Shown here piece by piece: positions 1-9,197 of a DNA stretch of 34,772 nucleotides (its first letter is position 1; each line of letters opens with the position of its first letter). The DNA is from Gammaproteobacteria bacterium (GTDB lineage: Bacteria > Pseudomonadota > Gammaproteobacteria > Pseudomonadales > Pseudohongiellaceae). The position numbers and the translations under genes are program-made. The notes beneath the pieces are model-generated. The model was not told where the DNA came from and did no database searches. It was given only the letters and a program-made list of their open reading frames with translations. The stretch is taken from NCBI GenBank assembly GCA_030645995.1, contig JAUSMU010000362.1:1-34772 (forward strand), written 5' to 3'.

Positions 1-285
1 GTCGAGTACTTCCGAATTCCCAGTGACGTGCTGGTGGTGTGCCTCGGCAAATCCACCTATGCGCGCTGTGGTTTGATCGTCAACGTCACGCCGCTGGAGC
101 CGGAATGGGAAGGGCACGTGACGCTGGAGTTTTCCAATACCACGCCGCTGCCCGCCAAGATTTACGCGAACGAGGGCGTCGCGCAGATGCTCTTCTATCA
201 GTCTGACGAGCAGTGTGAAGTGACTTACAAGCAGCGCAACGGCAAGTACATGGGCCAGACCGGCGTGACGCCGCCCAGGGCCTGA
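1..285 (+). CDS. dcd: dCTP deaminase, C-terminal part (5' end outside window)
   Basis: The frame is open from base 1 and gives the last 94 residues of dCTP deaminase, which converts dCTP to dUTP in pyrimidine deoxynucleotide supply. Recognisable segments are [10 protein letters not shown], with the conserved active-site Ser and Arg, [17 protein letters not shown], with the catalytic Glu in LEF, and the end [14 protein letters not shown]. This matches the shorter (about 188 residue) Dcd type found in Pseudomonas, so roughly half the protein is missing upstream. It is not functionally tied to the flagellar genes that follow. A strong palindromic element directly downstream separates it from fleS. 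The family call is made from well-known conserved segments. Confidence 0.95.
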   Translation, partial: VEYFRIPSDVLVVCLGKSTYARCGLIVNVTPLEPEWEGHVTLEFSNTTPLPAKIYANEGVAQMLFYQSDEQCEVTYKQRNGKYMGQTGVTPPRA

Positions 286-300
286 TTCAACCTGAATCCC

Positions 301-424
301 GTGGGAGCGGGCCTGCTTGTAAATTTGGGGTCAGAGTAAAAATACAGGCTGTATTTTTACTCTGACCCCAAACTTACTGACCCCAAATTTACATATCTAT
401 CGCGGGCAGGCCCGCTCCCACAGG
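301..424. repeat. REP pair enclosing a nested palindrome (BIME-like)
   Basis: Three nested inverted repeats are visible. The outer arms, 301-316 and 406-421, are a perfect 16-bp pair carrying the REP sequence GTGGGAGCGGGCCTGC. The middle arms, 319-333 and 378-392, are a perfect 15-bp pair. The inner arms, 324-347 and 349-372, are a perfect 24-bp pair with one unpaired base; they contain TTTGGGGTCAGAGTAAAAAT. The middle and inner arms share the GGGGTCA part, so alternative folds are possible. The inner motif resembles sequences often seen next to REP-associated transposases (from memory). The element may also terminate dcd transcription. Confidence 0.85.
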
Positions 425-492
425 TCGTCAAAATCTTGACCCTGTTCGCAAATCGAAATTTTAATGCTTTGAAAATCAATGAGTAATCTTGC

Positions 493-508
493 TGGCACAG
501 AGATTGCT
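493..508 (+). promoter_or_regulatory. sigma-54 promoter of fleSR
   Basis: TGGCAC (493-498), five bases, then TTGCT (504-508) match the -24/-12 consensus TGGCAC-N5-TTGCW exactly. The predicted transcript start near 519 gives a leader of about 47 bases before fleS. In Pseudomonas, fleSR is transcribed by sigma-54 with the activator FleQ, and the same logic is inferred here. The fleQ gene is not in the window. Confidence 0.88.
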
Positions 509-565
509 CTGCCGTGATCAAAGCGCCACGTTTGTCTGGCGCGGTGACTCAATCACGGAGCCAGC

Positions 566-1906
566 ATGTCGGCAGCAGCCCAATCAGTCAGGACAGACCA
601 CGACCTTCAAGAGCTGTGGCCCGAGGGCGGCCTCGAACTCACCAGCCCCGACGCTTTGCAGCTGGCCTTCCGTGCCTTCAGTGAACTCTCCAGCGAGCTC
701 AGCTCCGCCTATCAGACCTTGCAGGGCCGTGTCGAACAACTGACGCATGAAGTTGAGTTGGCGAATCGTCAGCGTCTGGTCGAGATCTCCGAGAAGGAGC
801 GCATCGCCAGCCGCCTGGAGAATCTGCTGCAGCTGCTGCCAGGCGGCGTGGTGGTGCTGAACAGCCACGGCCAAGTGAGCGACTGCAATCCGGCCGCCGT
901 GGAACTGCTTGGCGAACCGCTCAAGAGCCAGTTCTGGCGCGACATCATCCGCGAGCGTTTCGCCCCGCGCATGGACGACGGCCACGAGATTTCCCTGAAG
1001 AGCGGCCGCCGCGTCAGCCTTGCCACCCGTTCGCTGAACGACGAGCCCGGCCAGATCATCCTCCTCACCGACCAGACCGAGACTCGCCGTCTGCAGCAGC
1101 ACCTGAGCCGCCATCAGCGCCTCTCCGCCATGGGCAAGATGGTGTCCTCACTCGCCCACCAGATCCGTACACCGCTCTCTGCCGCCATGCTCTATGCCGG
1201 GCAGCTCGACAACCCGCAACTCACCGGTGAGCAGAGTGAGAAATTCCGCAGCAAATTGATGTCGCGCCTCCACAACATGGAGCGGCAGGTGAAGGACATG
1301 CTGATCTTCGCGCGCGGCGACACCGTGCTGGACGAGCTGATCAGCGTGCAGACCCTGCTGGAGGAACTCAGCATTGCCGCCGAAGTGGTGCTGCGCAGCA
1401 GCTTCAGCTGCGCGTGGCGCAACGATGCGGGCCCTGTCGTCATCCGCTGTAACCGCGAGTCGCTTATTGGTGCGCTGCTCAACCTGATCGAGAACGCGCT
1501 GCAGGCGTGTCAACAGGCAGGTAAGCACGGCGGCGCACTGCAGATTGGCGCCGAGCGCGTCACTGGTCCGCAGGGCGAAGACTTCCTGCGTGTGTATGTG
1601 CGCGACAGCGGCCCCGGCATCAGCGCTGCGCTGCTGGAACAGATCACTGAACCCTTCTTCACGACGCGCCCGCAGGGTACCGGCCTCGGGCTGGCAGTCG
1701 CTCAGGTGGTGGCCAAGGCGCATCAGGGGCAGTTTTTCATTGAGTCACGGCAGGCGGGCGACGAGGGCGACGCCAGTGACGCACCAAGTGGCACTTGTGC
1801 CGGGTTCTTGCTGCCGTGGTTGCCGGATGTGGAGAGTGTCCCATCGCCTGCAAGGCAGGCTCCCACAGAACAGGCTCCCACAAATTTTCAAATCGCAACT
1901 GCATAG
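566..1906 (+). CDS. fleS: flagellar two-component sensor histidine kinase FleS
   Basis: Cytoplasmic sensor kinase of 446 residues that phosphorylates FleR to switch on the mid-level flagellar genes. No membrane segment is visible. A coiled-coil N-terminus (about 30-85) is followed by a PAS domain (about 85-175). The dimerisation/phosphoacceptor helix has LAHQIRTPL with His198, and the ATPase domain shows NLIENALQA (306-314), DSGPG (347-351) and GTGLGL (371-376). The start is supported by CGGAG five bases upstream. The last ~22 residues (VPSPARQAP onward) are not family-like; they are encoded by a REP element that has run into the gene. fleR follows after 12 bases, so the pair is an operon. 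Confidence 0.95.
   Translation: MSAAAQSVRTDHDLQELWPEGGLELTSPDALQLAFRAFSELSSELSSAYQTLQGRVEQLTHEVELANRQRLVEISEKERIASRLENLLQLLPGGVVVLNSHGQVSDCNPAAVELLGEPLKSQFWRDIIRERFAPRMDDGHEISLKSGRRVSLATRSLNDEPGQIILLTDQTETRRLQQHLSRHQRLSAMGKMVSSLAHQIRTPLSAAMLYAGQLDNPQLTGEQSEKFRSKLMSRLHNMERQVKDMLIFARGDTVLDELISVQTLLEELSIAAEVVLRSSFSCAWRNDAGPVVIRCNRESLIGALLNLIENALQACQQAGKHGGALQIGAERVTGPQGEDFLRVYVRDSGPGISAALLEQITEPFFTTRPQGTGLGLAVAQVVAKAHQGQFFIESRQAGDEGDASDAPSGTCAGFLLPWLPDVESVPSPARQAPTEQAPTNFQIATA
1843..1868 (-). repeat. REP element forming the 3' end of fleS
   Basis: The sequence begins ATCGCCTGC and ends GGCAGGCTCCCACAG. It has the same ATCGC...GCTCCCACAG frame as the REP copies near 396 and 17708, with a different stem. 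A partial second copy, CAGGCTCCCACA, follows at about 1871-1882. The element lies inside the fleS reading frame and supplies its C-terminal codons. Confidence 0.7.
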
Positions 1907-1918
1907 GACGAGGTCAAT

Positions 1919-3385
1919 ATGAGCAAGGCAACAATACTGGTGGCGGAAGACGATTGGGACCTGCGTGAGGCTTTGTGCGACACGCTGGAACTGGGCGGTT
2001 TTCGCGTCATTCCGGCCAGTTCTGCCGAGGAGGCGCTGGAGCTGTTCGCGACCCGCGACATCGACATGCTGGTCTCCGACGTCAACATGGGCGGCATGGA
2101 CGGCCATGAGTTGCTGCAGCGCATCCGCGCGCTGGCGCCGATGCTGCCGGTGCTGCTGATCACGGCTTATGGCAGCATCAGCCGCTCCGTGGAGGCCATG
2201 CGCAATGGCGCGGTGGACTATCTCGTCAAGCCCTTCGACCCGCAGACACTGGTGGACGCCGTGCGTCAGTATGTCGCCGCTCCGGTGCGCGGCACGGATG
2301 TGGAGCCGATCGCCGAAGAAGCATCCAGCAAGAACCTGCTCGCCATGGCGCGCAAGGTCGCCGTGTCCGATGCCACCGTGCTGATCTCCGGCGAGAGCGG
2401 CACCGGCAAGGAAGTGCTGGCGCGTTACATCCATCTGCAATCGCCGCGTTCTGACAAGAGTTTCGTCGCCATCAACTGTGCGGCGATTCCCGAGAACATG
2501 CTGGAGGCCACGCTGTTCGGCCACGAGAAGGGCGCCTTCACCGGGGCCTACAACAGCAGCCAAGGCAAATTCGAACAGGCCGATGGCGGCACCATTCTGC
2601 TGGACGAAATCTCCGAGATGGACATCGGCCTGCAGGCCAAAATTCTGCGCGTGCTGCAGGAGCGCGAGGTAGAGCGCGTCGGCGGCCGCAAGACCATCTC
2701 TCTGGACGTGCGCGTGATCGCCACCACCAACCGCGACCTGCGTCAGTGTGTGGCCCAGGGCACCTTCCGCGAAGACCTCTATTACCGCCTCAGCGTGTTC
2801 CCGCTGCAGTGGCTGCCGCTGCGTGACCGCCGCAAGGACATCGTGCCGCTGGCTCAGCGTCTGCTGCAACGCCACGGCAAAAAAATGGCGCGCGGCTCAC
2901 TGAGTTTTGACGCCAGTGCGCAGCAACTGCTGGAAACCTATCCCTGGCCGGGCAACGTGCGCGAGCTGGACAACATCATTCAGCGTGCGCTGATCATGCA
3001 GGATGGCAACGTGATCACCGCTGCAGGCCTCGCCGTTGATGCCACCGGGGCTCAGAACAATGCGTTTGCCAATGGCTTCGCTCATGGCACAGGAAGTGGC
3101 TCGGGGCGCGGTGTCGACAACAGCGCGTCGCTGATGCACACGGCTGGCACGGATGCTGCAGTAGACATGCAGGCGCAGGTAGACGACGAATTTGGTGAAG
3201 GTGTTCTTGGCAGTGACCTGAAGCAGCGTGAGTTCGAAATCATTCTGCAGACTCTGCGTCAGCAGGGCGGCCGTCGCAAGGAGACTGCCGAAGTGCTGGG
3301 GGTGAGCGCCAGAACCCTGCGTTACAAGATGGCCAGGATGCGCGACAGCGGCATCAACATCGATACCATGCTGGGTGTTTATTGA
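1919..3385 (+). CDS. fleR: sigma-54-dependent flagellar response regulator FleR
   Basis: Enhancer-binding activator of 488 residues, partner of FleS; in Pseudomonas it drives sigma-54 promoters of hook and basal-body genes. The receiver domain (1-120) has acidic residues at 11-12, phosphoacceptor Asp54 and Lys104. The AAA+ domain (about 135-375) has Walker A GESGTGKE (158-165), the sigma-54 contact loop GAFTGA (205-210) and Walker B GGTILLDE (223-230). A long, low-complexity Gly/Ala/Ser-rich linker (about 380-430) leads to a Fis-type helix-turn-helix (REFEIILQTL to RTLRYKMARM). AGGACGAGG lies just before the start. The linker is longer than usual, but all catalytic motifs are intact. Confidence 0.95.
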   Translation: MSKATILVAEDDWDLREALCDTLELGGFRVIPASSAEEALELFATRDIDMLVSDVNMGGMDGHELLQRIRALAPMLPVLLITAYGSISRSVEAMRNGAVDYLVKPFDPQTLVDAVRQYVAAPVRGTDVEPIAEEASSKNLLAMARKVAVSDATVLISGESGTGKEVLARYIHLQSPRSDKSFVAINCAAIPENMLEATLFGHEKGAFTGAYNSSQGKFEQADGGTILLDEISEMDIGLQAKILRVLQEREVERVGGRKTISLDVRVIATTNRDLRQCVAQGTFREDLYYRLSVFPLQWLPLRDRRKDIVPLAQRLLQRHGKKMARGSLSFDASAQQLLETYPWPGNVRELDNIIQRALIMQDGNVITAAGLAVDATGAQNNAFANGFAHGTGSGSGRGVDNSASLMHTAGTDAAVDMQAQVDDEFGEGVLGSDLKQREFEIILQTLRQQGGRRKETAEVLGVSARTLRYKMARMRDSGINIDTMLGVY

Positions 3386-3401
3386 GTGCCCACTGATTGC
3401 A
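3386..3401 (+). promoter_or_regulatory. possible weak sigma-54 promoter before fliE
   Basis: GTGCCC, five bases, TTGCA gives a good -12 box, but the -24 box has TG in place of the near-invariant GG. The position, immediately after fleR and before fliEFGHIJ, is where Pseudomonas has a FleR/sigma-54 promoter. Sequence support alone is weak. Confidence 0.3.
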
Positions 3402-3431
3402 GAACAAAAGGAAAAAAGGAGCTGATCGAAA

Positions 3432-3833
3432 ATGAGTGAACCCACCAACCGCGTCGACATCAACCGCGTGCTCATGCAGATGCGCGAGATGCGCGGCCAG
3501 ATTCAGGGGCCATCTGCGCAGGACCTGGCACCGGGCCAGGTCAACTTCGCCAGCGTTCTCGATGCGGCGCAGCGCTCGGACATGGTCAGTGCGGGTGGCG
3601 CGAGTGAGCGCAGCAGCTTCTCTGATCTGCTCAAGCAGGCAGTGGATTCGGTCAACGAGACGCAGACCCGCTCCAGCGAATTGCAGACGGCTTACGAACT
3701 GGGTGACCGCAATGTCGACATCACGCAGGTGATGATTCAGATGCAGAAGGCGTCGGTGTCTTTCGAAGCCATGACGCAGGTGCGCAATCGTCTGGTCAGC
3801 GCTTATCAGGACATCATGAACATGCCGCTGTAA
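3432..3833 (+). CDS. fliE: flagellar basal-body protein FliE
   Basis: Small rod-base protein of 133 residues, exported by the flagellar type III system, that joins the MS ring to the rod and export gate. The C-terminal two thirds are typical, with FSDLLKQAVDSVNETQ, DVMI-like DITQVMIQMQKASVSFEAM and the ending TQVRNRLVSAYQDIMNMPL. The N-terminus is about 25 residues longer than compact FliE proteins. An AAGGAG box ten bases upstream supports the ATG at 3432. It is the first gene of the fliEFGHIJ unit. Confidence 0.95.
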   Translation: MSEPTNRVDINRVLMQMREMRGQIQGPSAQDLAPGQVNFASVLDAAQRSDMVSAGGASERSSFSDLLKQAVDSVNETQTRSSELQTAYELGDRNVDITQVMIQMQKASVSFEAMTQVRNRLVSAYQDIMNMPL

Positions 3834-3901
3834 TCGCCGTTGTCATCAATGGCAGCAAAAACCACTAACCCCATTCATACCTGAAGCAAGAAGAACACAT
3901 C

Positions 3902-5656
3902 ATGGCAACGACGACAGGCGACGCAGCGGCAAGATCCTCGGGAGCAGGCGAGGGCGCCCGATCCGGAATGAGTGGTCGGCGTATCACCGACAGTATGAGC
4001 AGCGAATTTCTCACCGGCTTCATGCGCCTGGATCTGGTCCGCCAGTTCGGGCTGATGGTGGGGCTCGCCGCCAGTGTCGCGCTTGGGTTCGCTGTTGTTC
4101 TGTGGTCGCGCGGCGAAGAGTACCAGCCGCTGTATGCCGACATGAATGGCTATGACATGAATCAGCTGGTCGAAGTGTTGGAGACTGGCAGCGCCGAATA
4201 TCGCGTCGATCCTGCCACCGGTGTCATTCTCGTGCCGGCCGCCCAGGTCTCTACTCTGCGTCTGCAGGTGGCGGCAGCGGGCATTACCCGTGAGGCAGGT
4301 TATGGCTATGAGGCCCTCGATCTCGAACAGGGGCTGGGCACCAGTCAGTTCATGGAAGCTAATCGCTACAAGCGCAGTCAGGAGGGCGAACTGCAGCGCA
4401 CGATCATGGGATTCCGCAATGTGCAGGCCGCGCGCGTGCATCTGGCGACGCCGGAGCGTTCTGTCTTCGTGCGCAGCAGCCGCAAGCCAACCGCGTCGGT
4501 ATTTCTCACCCTGATGAGTGGCAGTGATCTCAGCGACACGCAGGTCGACGCCATCGCCAATCTGGTTGCCTCCAGCGTGCCGGAGCTGACCCCGGAAAAC
4601 GTCACCATCGTCGATCAGCGCGGCAACCTGCTCTCGCGCAAGGACGACAAGAGCGATCTGGTGATCGCCGGTGAACAGTTCGACTATGCGCGCCGCTACG
4701 AGGATGCGCTGGTGGAGCGCGTCAGCCGCATGCTGCAACCACTGGTGGGCGCCGGGCGCTTCACTGCCGAGATCAGCGCCGACATCGACTTTACCCGCAC
4801 CGAACAGGCGGCCGAGACTTACAACCCCGACGGCATCCTGCGCAGCGAACAGTCGCTGCAGGAGCGCCGCGACAGTGCCGAAGTCAACGGTGGTATTCCC
4901 GGCGCCCTGAGCAATCAGCCACCAGTAGACGGGCTGGTGCAGGACCCCTTGCTTGCGGATGGCGCACTGGCCGATCCGGCCGCCGCAGGCAACGCTGCAG
5001 CAGGCGCAGGCAACACCCGTGAGCAGGCTACCCGTAATTACGAATTGGACCGCACCATCAGCTATACCAACTACGACCCCGTTTCCGTACGCCGCCTCAG
5101 CGTAGCCGTGATGCTGGATGATCGCCCCGCACTGGCAGCAGCGGCGGGCGAGCCTGCTACCGAAGCATGGACGCCGGAAGAGCTGGAGCGCATCACCGCC
5201 GTGGTGCGCGACGTCGTCGGTTACAGCGCCGAGCGTGGCGACAGCGTCACCGTCATCAACAATCGCTTCGCACCGCTGGTGATCGAGGAAATCGGTGCCG
5301 AACCCTTCTGGCAGCAGGACTGGCTGCTCAGCACAGTCAAACAGGTGGGAGGCCTCCTGCTGGTGTTCGTGCTGGTGTTCAGCGTGCTGCGGCCGGTGCT
5401 GCGCAATCTTGCGGCGCTGGGCAACCAGAGCAAGGACATGGCCCGGGTGGCGGGTGGTGGGGAATTCGCTGACCTGGACATCGATGGCAAGCCTGTCGCC
5501 AATGACAAGGTGACGCTGTCGGGCGGCGACGACATATTGCTGCCGAGTCCCGACGACGGTTATGAGCGTCAGCTCAACGCCATCAAGGGGCTGGTCGCCC
5601 AGGATCCGGGGCGTGTTGCTCAAGTAGTCAAACAATGGATAAACGATGATGCCTGA
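3902..5656 (+). CDS. fliF: flagellar MS-ring protein FliF
   Basis: Inner-membrane protein of 584 residues that forms the MS ring, the platform for the C ring and export gate. The first membrane segment is at about 48-69 and the second at about 481-500, with the large periplasmic ring-building part between them (EYQPLYADM, GYEALD, RTIMGFRNVQAARVHLA, PELTPENVTIVD). The cytoplasmic tail ends VVKQWINDDA, the short FliG-binding helix. A Pro/Ala-rich loop around residues 335-375 is variable in the family. The stop overlaps the start of fliG by 11 bases, suggesting translational coupling. Confidence 0.96.
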   Translation: MATTTGDAAARSSGAGEGARSGMSGRRITDSMSSEFLTGFMRLDLVRQFGLMVGLAASVALGFAVVLWSRGEEYQPLYADMNGYDMNQLVEVLETGSAEYRVDPATGVILVPAAQVSTLRLQVAAAGITREAGYGYEALDLEQGLGTSQFMEANRYKRSQEGELQRTIMGFRNVQAARVHLATPERSVFVRSSRKPTASVFLTLMSGSDLSDTQVDAIANLVASSVPELTPENVTIVDQRGNLLSRKDDKSDLVIAGEQFDYARRYEDALVERVSRMLQPLVGAGRFTAEISADIDFTRTEQAAETYNPDGILRSEQSLQERRDSAEVNGGIPGALSNQPPVDGLVQDPLLADGALADPAAAGNAAAGAGNTREQATRNYELDRTISYTNYDPVSVRRLSVAVMLDDRPALAAAAGEPATEAWTPEELERITAVVRDVVGYSAERGDSVTVINNRFAPLVIEEIGAEPFWQQDWLLSTVKQVGGLLLVFVLVFSVLRPVLRNLAALGNQSKDMARVAGGGEFADLDIDGKPVANDKVTLSGGDDILLPSPDDGYERQLNAIKGLVAQDPGRVAQVVKQWINDDA

Positions 5657-6683
5657 AGATAATTTTCCTTCCCGTGCCCAAGGGGTTGTCAAGAACGTTA
5701 CGTCTGTCGATCGTGCCGCCATCCTGCTGATGAGCATGGGCGAAAAAGATGCCGCCGAGGTCCTCAAGCAGATGGGGCCGAAGGAAGTGCAGAAGGTGGG
5801 CACTGCCATGTCGGCGCTGCGCTCCGTGAGTCAGGACAGTGTCGGCAACGTGCTGACCCAGTTTCTCACCGAGTGTGGTTCGCAATCCGGCCTTGGCGTG
5901 GGCGCCGAAACCTATATCAAGAACATGCTGGTGGAAGCGCTGGGTGAAGACCGTGCGCGCGGCCTGCTCGATCGCATCCTGCTCGGTGGCTCCAGCAGCG
6001 GCATCAATAGCCTGAAGTGGATGGATCCACGCTCGGTGGCCGACGTCATTCGCCACGAGCATCCGCAGATTCAGGCCGTCGTGCTGAGTTATCTCGAAGC
6101 GGACCAGTCCGCGAACATCCTGGCCCAGTTCCCCGACAAGGTGCGTCTGGAGATTCTGATGCGCGTCGCCTCGCTGGAGAGTGTGCAGCCCGACGCGTTG
6201 AAGGAACTCAATTCCATCCTCGAAAAGCAGTTCTCCGGCAAGGGCTCCAATCCGTCTACCAGCATCGGTGGCACCAAGACTGCCGCCGAGATCATGAACA
6301 ACCTTGAAGGCAGCATCGAAGCCGAACTGATGGAAGCCATCAAGAGCGTCGATGAGGAATTGGGCTCGCGCATTCAGGATCTGATGTTCGTGTTCGATAA
6401 CCTGCGTGAGGTGGACGATCGCGGCATTCAGGCACTGTTGCGTGAAGTTTCCTCCGAGGTGCTCATTCTGGCGCTCAAGGGTGCCGACGAATTCCTCAAG
6501 GAGAAGATCTTCGCCAACATGTCCAAGCGCGCTGCCGAGTTGCTGCGTGACGACCTGGAGGCCAAGGGACCGGTGCGCATCAGCGAAGTGGAGACGGCCC
6601 AGAAAGAGATACTCGGCATCGCCAGACGCATGGCTGATGCGGGCGAGATCCAGCTTGCCGGTGGCGGCGAAGCCATGATCTAA
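5646..6683 (+). CDS. fliG: flagellar motor switch protein FliG
   Basis: C-ring protein of 345 residues that binds FliF through its N-domain and meets the stator through its C-domain, producing torque and switching. Typical segments are RAAILLMSMGEKDAAEVL, the EHPQIQAV motif in the middle domain, and the C-terminal helix with charged residues (DNLREVDDRGIQALLREV). The first two codons are both ATG, so 5649 is an equally good start. It overlaps fliF by 11 bases. A REP element, not a promoter, separates it from fliH. Confidence 0.96.
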   Translation: MMPEDNFPSRAQGVVKNVTSVDRAAILLMSMGEKDAAEVLKQMGPKEVQKVGTAMSALRSVSQDSVGNVLTQFLTECGSQSGLGVGAETYIKNMLVEALGEDRARGLLDRILLGGSSSGINSLKWMDPRSVADVIRHEHPQIQAVVLSYLEADQSANILAQFPDKVRLEILMRVASLESVQPDALKELNSILEKQFSGKGSNPSTSIGGTKTAAEIMNNLEGSIEAELMEAIKSVDEELGSRIQDLMFVFDNLREVDDRGIQALLREVSSEVLILALKGADEFLKEKIFANMSKRAAELLRDDLEAKGPVRISEVETAQKEILGIARRMADAGEIQLAGGGEAMI

Positions 6684-6687
6684 CCCT

Positions 6688-6727
6688 GTGGGAGCGTACC
6701 CAAAGGGCATAAAAGCCCGCTCGCGAT
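6688..6727 (+). repeat. REP element, copy 1 of an identical 40-bp pair
   Basis: A 40-bp sequence beginning GTGGGAGCGTACCCAAAG and ending CCCGCTCGCGAT, four bases after the fliG stop. It can fold through GGGC-ATAAAA-GCCC with flanking GAGCG/CGCTC. The same 40 bases occur without a mismatch at 17526-17565. It lies inside the fliG-fliH operon, where REP hairpins commonly affect mRNA decay. Confidence 0.8.
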
Positions 6728-6763
6728 TAACTCCCCAACCACAACCGAACACAGGACAAAAAA

Positions 6764-7717
6764 GTGGAAAGACATCTCTTCGACGGCGTTGGCCGCGTGC
6801 CACTCAAAGATCTGGCGACTGTCCCCGTCGAGAACTGGATGCCGCCAGTCATCGACAAGGCCGGGCATCTGGTCCAGGCCCATACCCGCGAGGAAAGCGC
6901 TCGGCGTGACGCACGTGGCGCGGCAGCCCCCGGAGCAACGGGCGCAGCTTCCGAAAAGTCCCGCGACGAGCGCGTCGACGAGGGTTATCAGGAAGGTCTG
7001 CAGAAAGGGCGTCAGGAAGGCATTGCCGAGGGGCGCAAGAGCGGTTTCGAGCAGGGACAGAAGGACGGCATCGCGCAGGGTGAGCAACAAGGCCTGAAGC
7101 GTGCCCAGCACCAGATCGACGCCAAGCTGGCCCAGCTCGATGAGCTGATGCTGCATATTTTCCATGCTCTCAATGAACAGGACTACAAACTGGAGCAGGC
7201 GCTGCTCAATCTCGTTACCGGTGTGGCGAGCGCAGTAATCGGCCGCGAGCTGGAGATCAATTCCACGCACATCTTGCAGGTGGTGCGCGAGGCGCTGATG
7301 GCGTTGCCCCCGAGCCGTGACAACGTGCGTGTGTTCGTCAATCCTGCTGATGTCGCTCTGCTCGAAGAAGCCCGTGCGCGCAATGGCGACAACTGGCGCG
7401 CGCTGCCCGATGCAAGCGTCACCGCTGGGGGCTGCCGTATCGAAACCGAACAGAGTCTGGTGGACTTCACCGTGGAGAGCCGCTTCAAGGCCATGCTCGC
7501 GCAGGTGCTGGACAAGCAGCTGACCGGCAAACCCGCGCTGCTGGAGGTCGAGCCTATTGAGGTCGCTCCGGAGCCGCTGGTGCCGCGCCTGCAGGATGTC
7601 GCGGACAACGACGAAGAGCCCGAGTCTGCGGGCGAGCCGGGGCTGATCGACGCCATGGAGTCATTGCGCGCCGGCGTCGTGCCGCCCGAATTGCTCGTTG
7701 AGATGAGGGAGGACTGA
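6764..7717 (+). CDS. fliH: flagellar export ATPase regulator FliH
   Basis: Peripheral stalk-like protein of 317 residues that binds the export ATPase FliI and ties it to the C ring. The diagnostic feature is the run of small-residue repeats at about 74-110 ([26 protein letters not shown]), the GxxxG helix of FliH. A helical region and the C-terminal FliI-binding domain follow ([40 protein letters not shown]). The start is GTG with AGGA seven bases upstream. The protein is longer than most FliH because of an acidic C-terminal extension after about residue 255. One base separates it from fliI. Confidence 0.94.
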   Translation: MERHLFDGVGRVPLKDLATVPVENWMPPVIDKAGHLVQAHTREESARRDARGAAAPGATGAASEKSRDERVDEGYQEGLQKGRQEGIAEGRKSGFEQGQKDGIAQGEQQGLKRAQHQIDAKLAQLDELMLHIFHALNEQDYKLEQALLNLVTGVASAVIGRELEINSTHILQVVREALMALPPSRDNVRVFVNPADVALLEEARARNGDNWRALPDASVTAGGCRIETEQSLVDFTVESRFKAMLAQVLDKQLTGKPALLEVEPIEVAPEPLVPRLQDVADNDEEPESAGEPGLIDAMESLRAGVVPPELLVEMRED

Positions 7718-7718
7718 T

Positions 7719-9197
7719 ATGTCTGCATCCGGGCACGTGCGGCAGAGTCTTGCTCAGCGCATACGTCACTATCAACCGCGTCAGGCACCGCGTCTGACGC
7801 CACTGGTGGAAGGCCGCCTCACCCGCGTGGTCGGACTGACGCTGGAGGCCGTCGGCTGCAACGTCGTGCTCGGCGGGCGCTGCTGCGTCACCGATGGCAG
7901 TGGCCGCGAGATTGAGACAGAAGTGGTAGGCTTCGACGGGCCGCGCATCTATCTGATGCCGCTGTTCAGTATCGATGGCCTGCAGCCCGGCGCCAAAGTC
8001 ATCCCCATTCAGGGCGGGCAGGAATTGACCGTTGGCCCCGAACTGCTGGGCCGGGTCCTCAATGGACTCGGCTTGCCGCTGGACGACCGTGGTCCGGTCC
8101 CCATGCACACGGTGGCCGAGGGCACTTCCACGGCGACGCCCACCATCAATCCGCTACAGCGGCAACCCATTCGCAAACCGCTGGACGTCGGCATCGCCGC
8201 CATCAACGCGTTGCTGACGGTCGGGCGCGGCCAGCGTCTGGGCCTGTTCGCAGGCAGCGGCGTCGGCAAGAGCGTGCTGCTGGGCATGATGACGCAATTC
8301 ACCACGGCGGATGTGATCGTCGTTGGCCTGATCGGCGAACGGGGTCGTGAGGTAAAAGAATTCATCGACGAGATTCTCGGCGAGGCAGGGCTCACGAGAG
8401 CGGTGGTCGTGGCCTCGCCAGCGGATGATTCGCCATTGCTGCGCCTGCGCGCGGCAGTGCTGACCACACGCATTGCCGAGGGCTTTCGCGATCAGGGCAA
8501 GGATGTGTTGATGCTGATGGATTCGCTGACCCGCTATGCCATGGCGCAGCGCGAGATCGCACTGGCCATCGGCGAGCCACCCGCGACCAAGGGTTATCCG
8601 CCCTCGGTGTTTGCCAAGCTGCCAGCGCTGGTGGAGCGGGCGGGCAACGCTGCGGCAGGGCAGGGCTCGATCACCGCTTTCTACACCGTGCTGACCGAGG
8701 GCGACGACCAGCAGGACCCGGTGGCGGACTCGGCTCGCGCTATTCTCGACGGACACATCGTGCTGTCCCGGCGTCTAGCCGAAGAGGGGCACTATCCCGC
8801 CATCGATATCGAGGCCTCCATCAGTCGGGTCATGCCGTCGGTGGTCACCCAGGATCATTTCGCCAAGATGCAGCTGTTCCGCCGCATCTATTCGCGTTAC
8901 CAGCAGAACCGTGACCTGATCAGCGTCGGCGCTTATGTGGCTGGCTCGGACAAGGACATCGACTTCGCCATCGAACGGTTTCCCCACCTGCGGCAATTCA
9001 TGCAGCAGGGCCTGAAAGAAAAAGTCCCCTATGAGGAGGCGCTGGTGAAGCTGGGCAAGGTCGTCATTCCCGCCGTCCGCCCAGGAGCCGCGACTTCTGC
9101 CGTCGGCAACGTGACTCAGATGCAGGCCCGCACGCTGAGCCACGGCCAGTCCACTCCCAGCACACGGCCCACCGGGGCCGCAGGCGCTAATTCGTGA
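7719..9197 (+). CDS. fliI: flagellum-specific export ATPase FliI
   Basis: F1-beta-like hexameric ATPase of 492 residues that energises and unfolds substrates for flagellar type III export. Visible are Walker A AGSGVGKS (178-185), the [10 protein letters not shown] segment with the catalytic Glu, Walker [18 protein letters not shown], and the family pattern [18 protein letters not shown]. The C-terminal ~30 residues (after VIPAVRP) are a Ser/Thr/Ala-rich tail beyond the usual length of about 455-460. The fliJ start overlaps the fliI stop in GTGA. Confidence 0.97.
   Translation: MSASGHVRQSLAQRIRHYQPRQAPRLTPLVEGRLTRVVGLTLEAVGCNVVLGGRCCVTDGSGREIETEVVGFDGPRIYLMPLFSIDGLQPGAKVIPIQGGQELTVGPELLGRVLNGLGLPLDDRGPVPMHTVAEGTSTATPTINPLQRQPIRKPLDVGIAAINALLTVGRGQRLGLFAGSGVGKSVLLGMMTQFTTADVIVVGLIGERGREVKEFIDEILGEAGLTRAVVVASPADDSPLLRLRAAVLTTRIAEGFRDQGKDVLMLMDSLTRYAMAQREIALAIGEPPATKGYPPSVFAKLPALVERAGNAAAGQGSITAFYTVLTEGDDQQDPVADSARAILDGHIVLSRRLAEEGHYPAIDIEASISRVMPSVVTQDHFAKMQLFRRIYSRYQQNRDLISVGAYVAGSDKDIDFAIERFPHLRQFMQQGLKEKVPYEEALVKLGKVVIPAVRPGAATSAVGNVTQMQARTLSHGQSTPSTRPTGAAGANS

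Noticed and set aside
301-424. CRISPR or phage attachment site
   Set aside because: No regular repeat-spacer pattern, no cas genes, no integrase and no tRNA nearby.
3875-5809. Long minus-strand open frame opposite fliF (644 codons)
   Set aside because: It is an antisense shadow of high-GC codon bias. Its composition is His/Gln-rich with no family pattern, and fliF is certain. The same holds for the long minus-strand frames opposite fliG, fliM, flhA, flhF and cheA.
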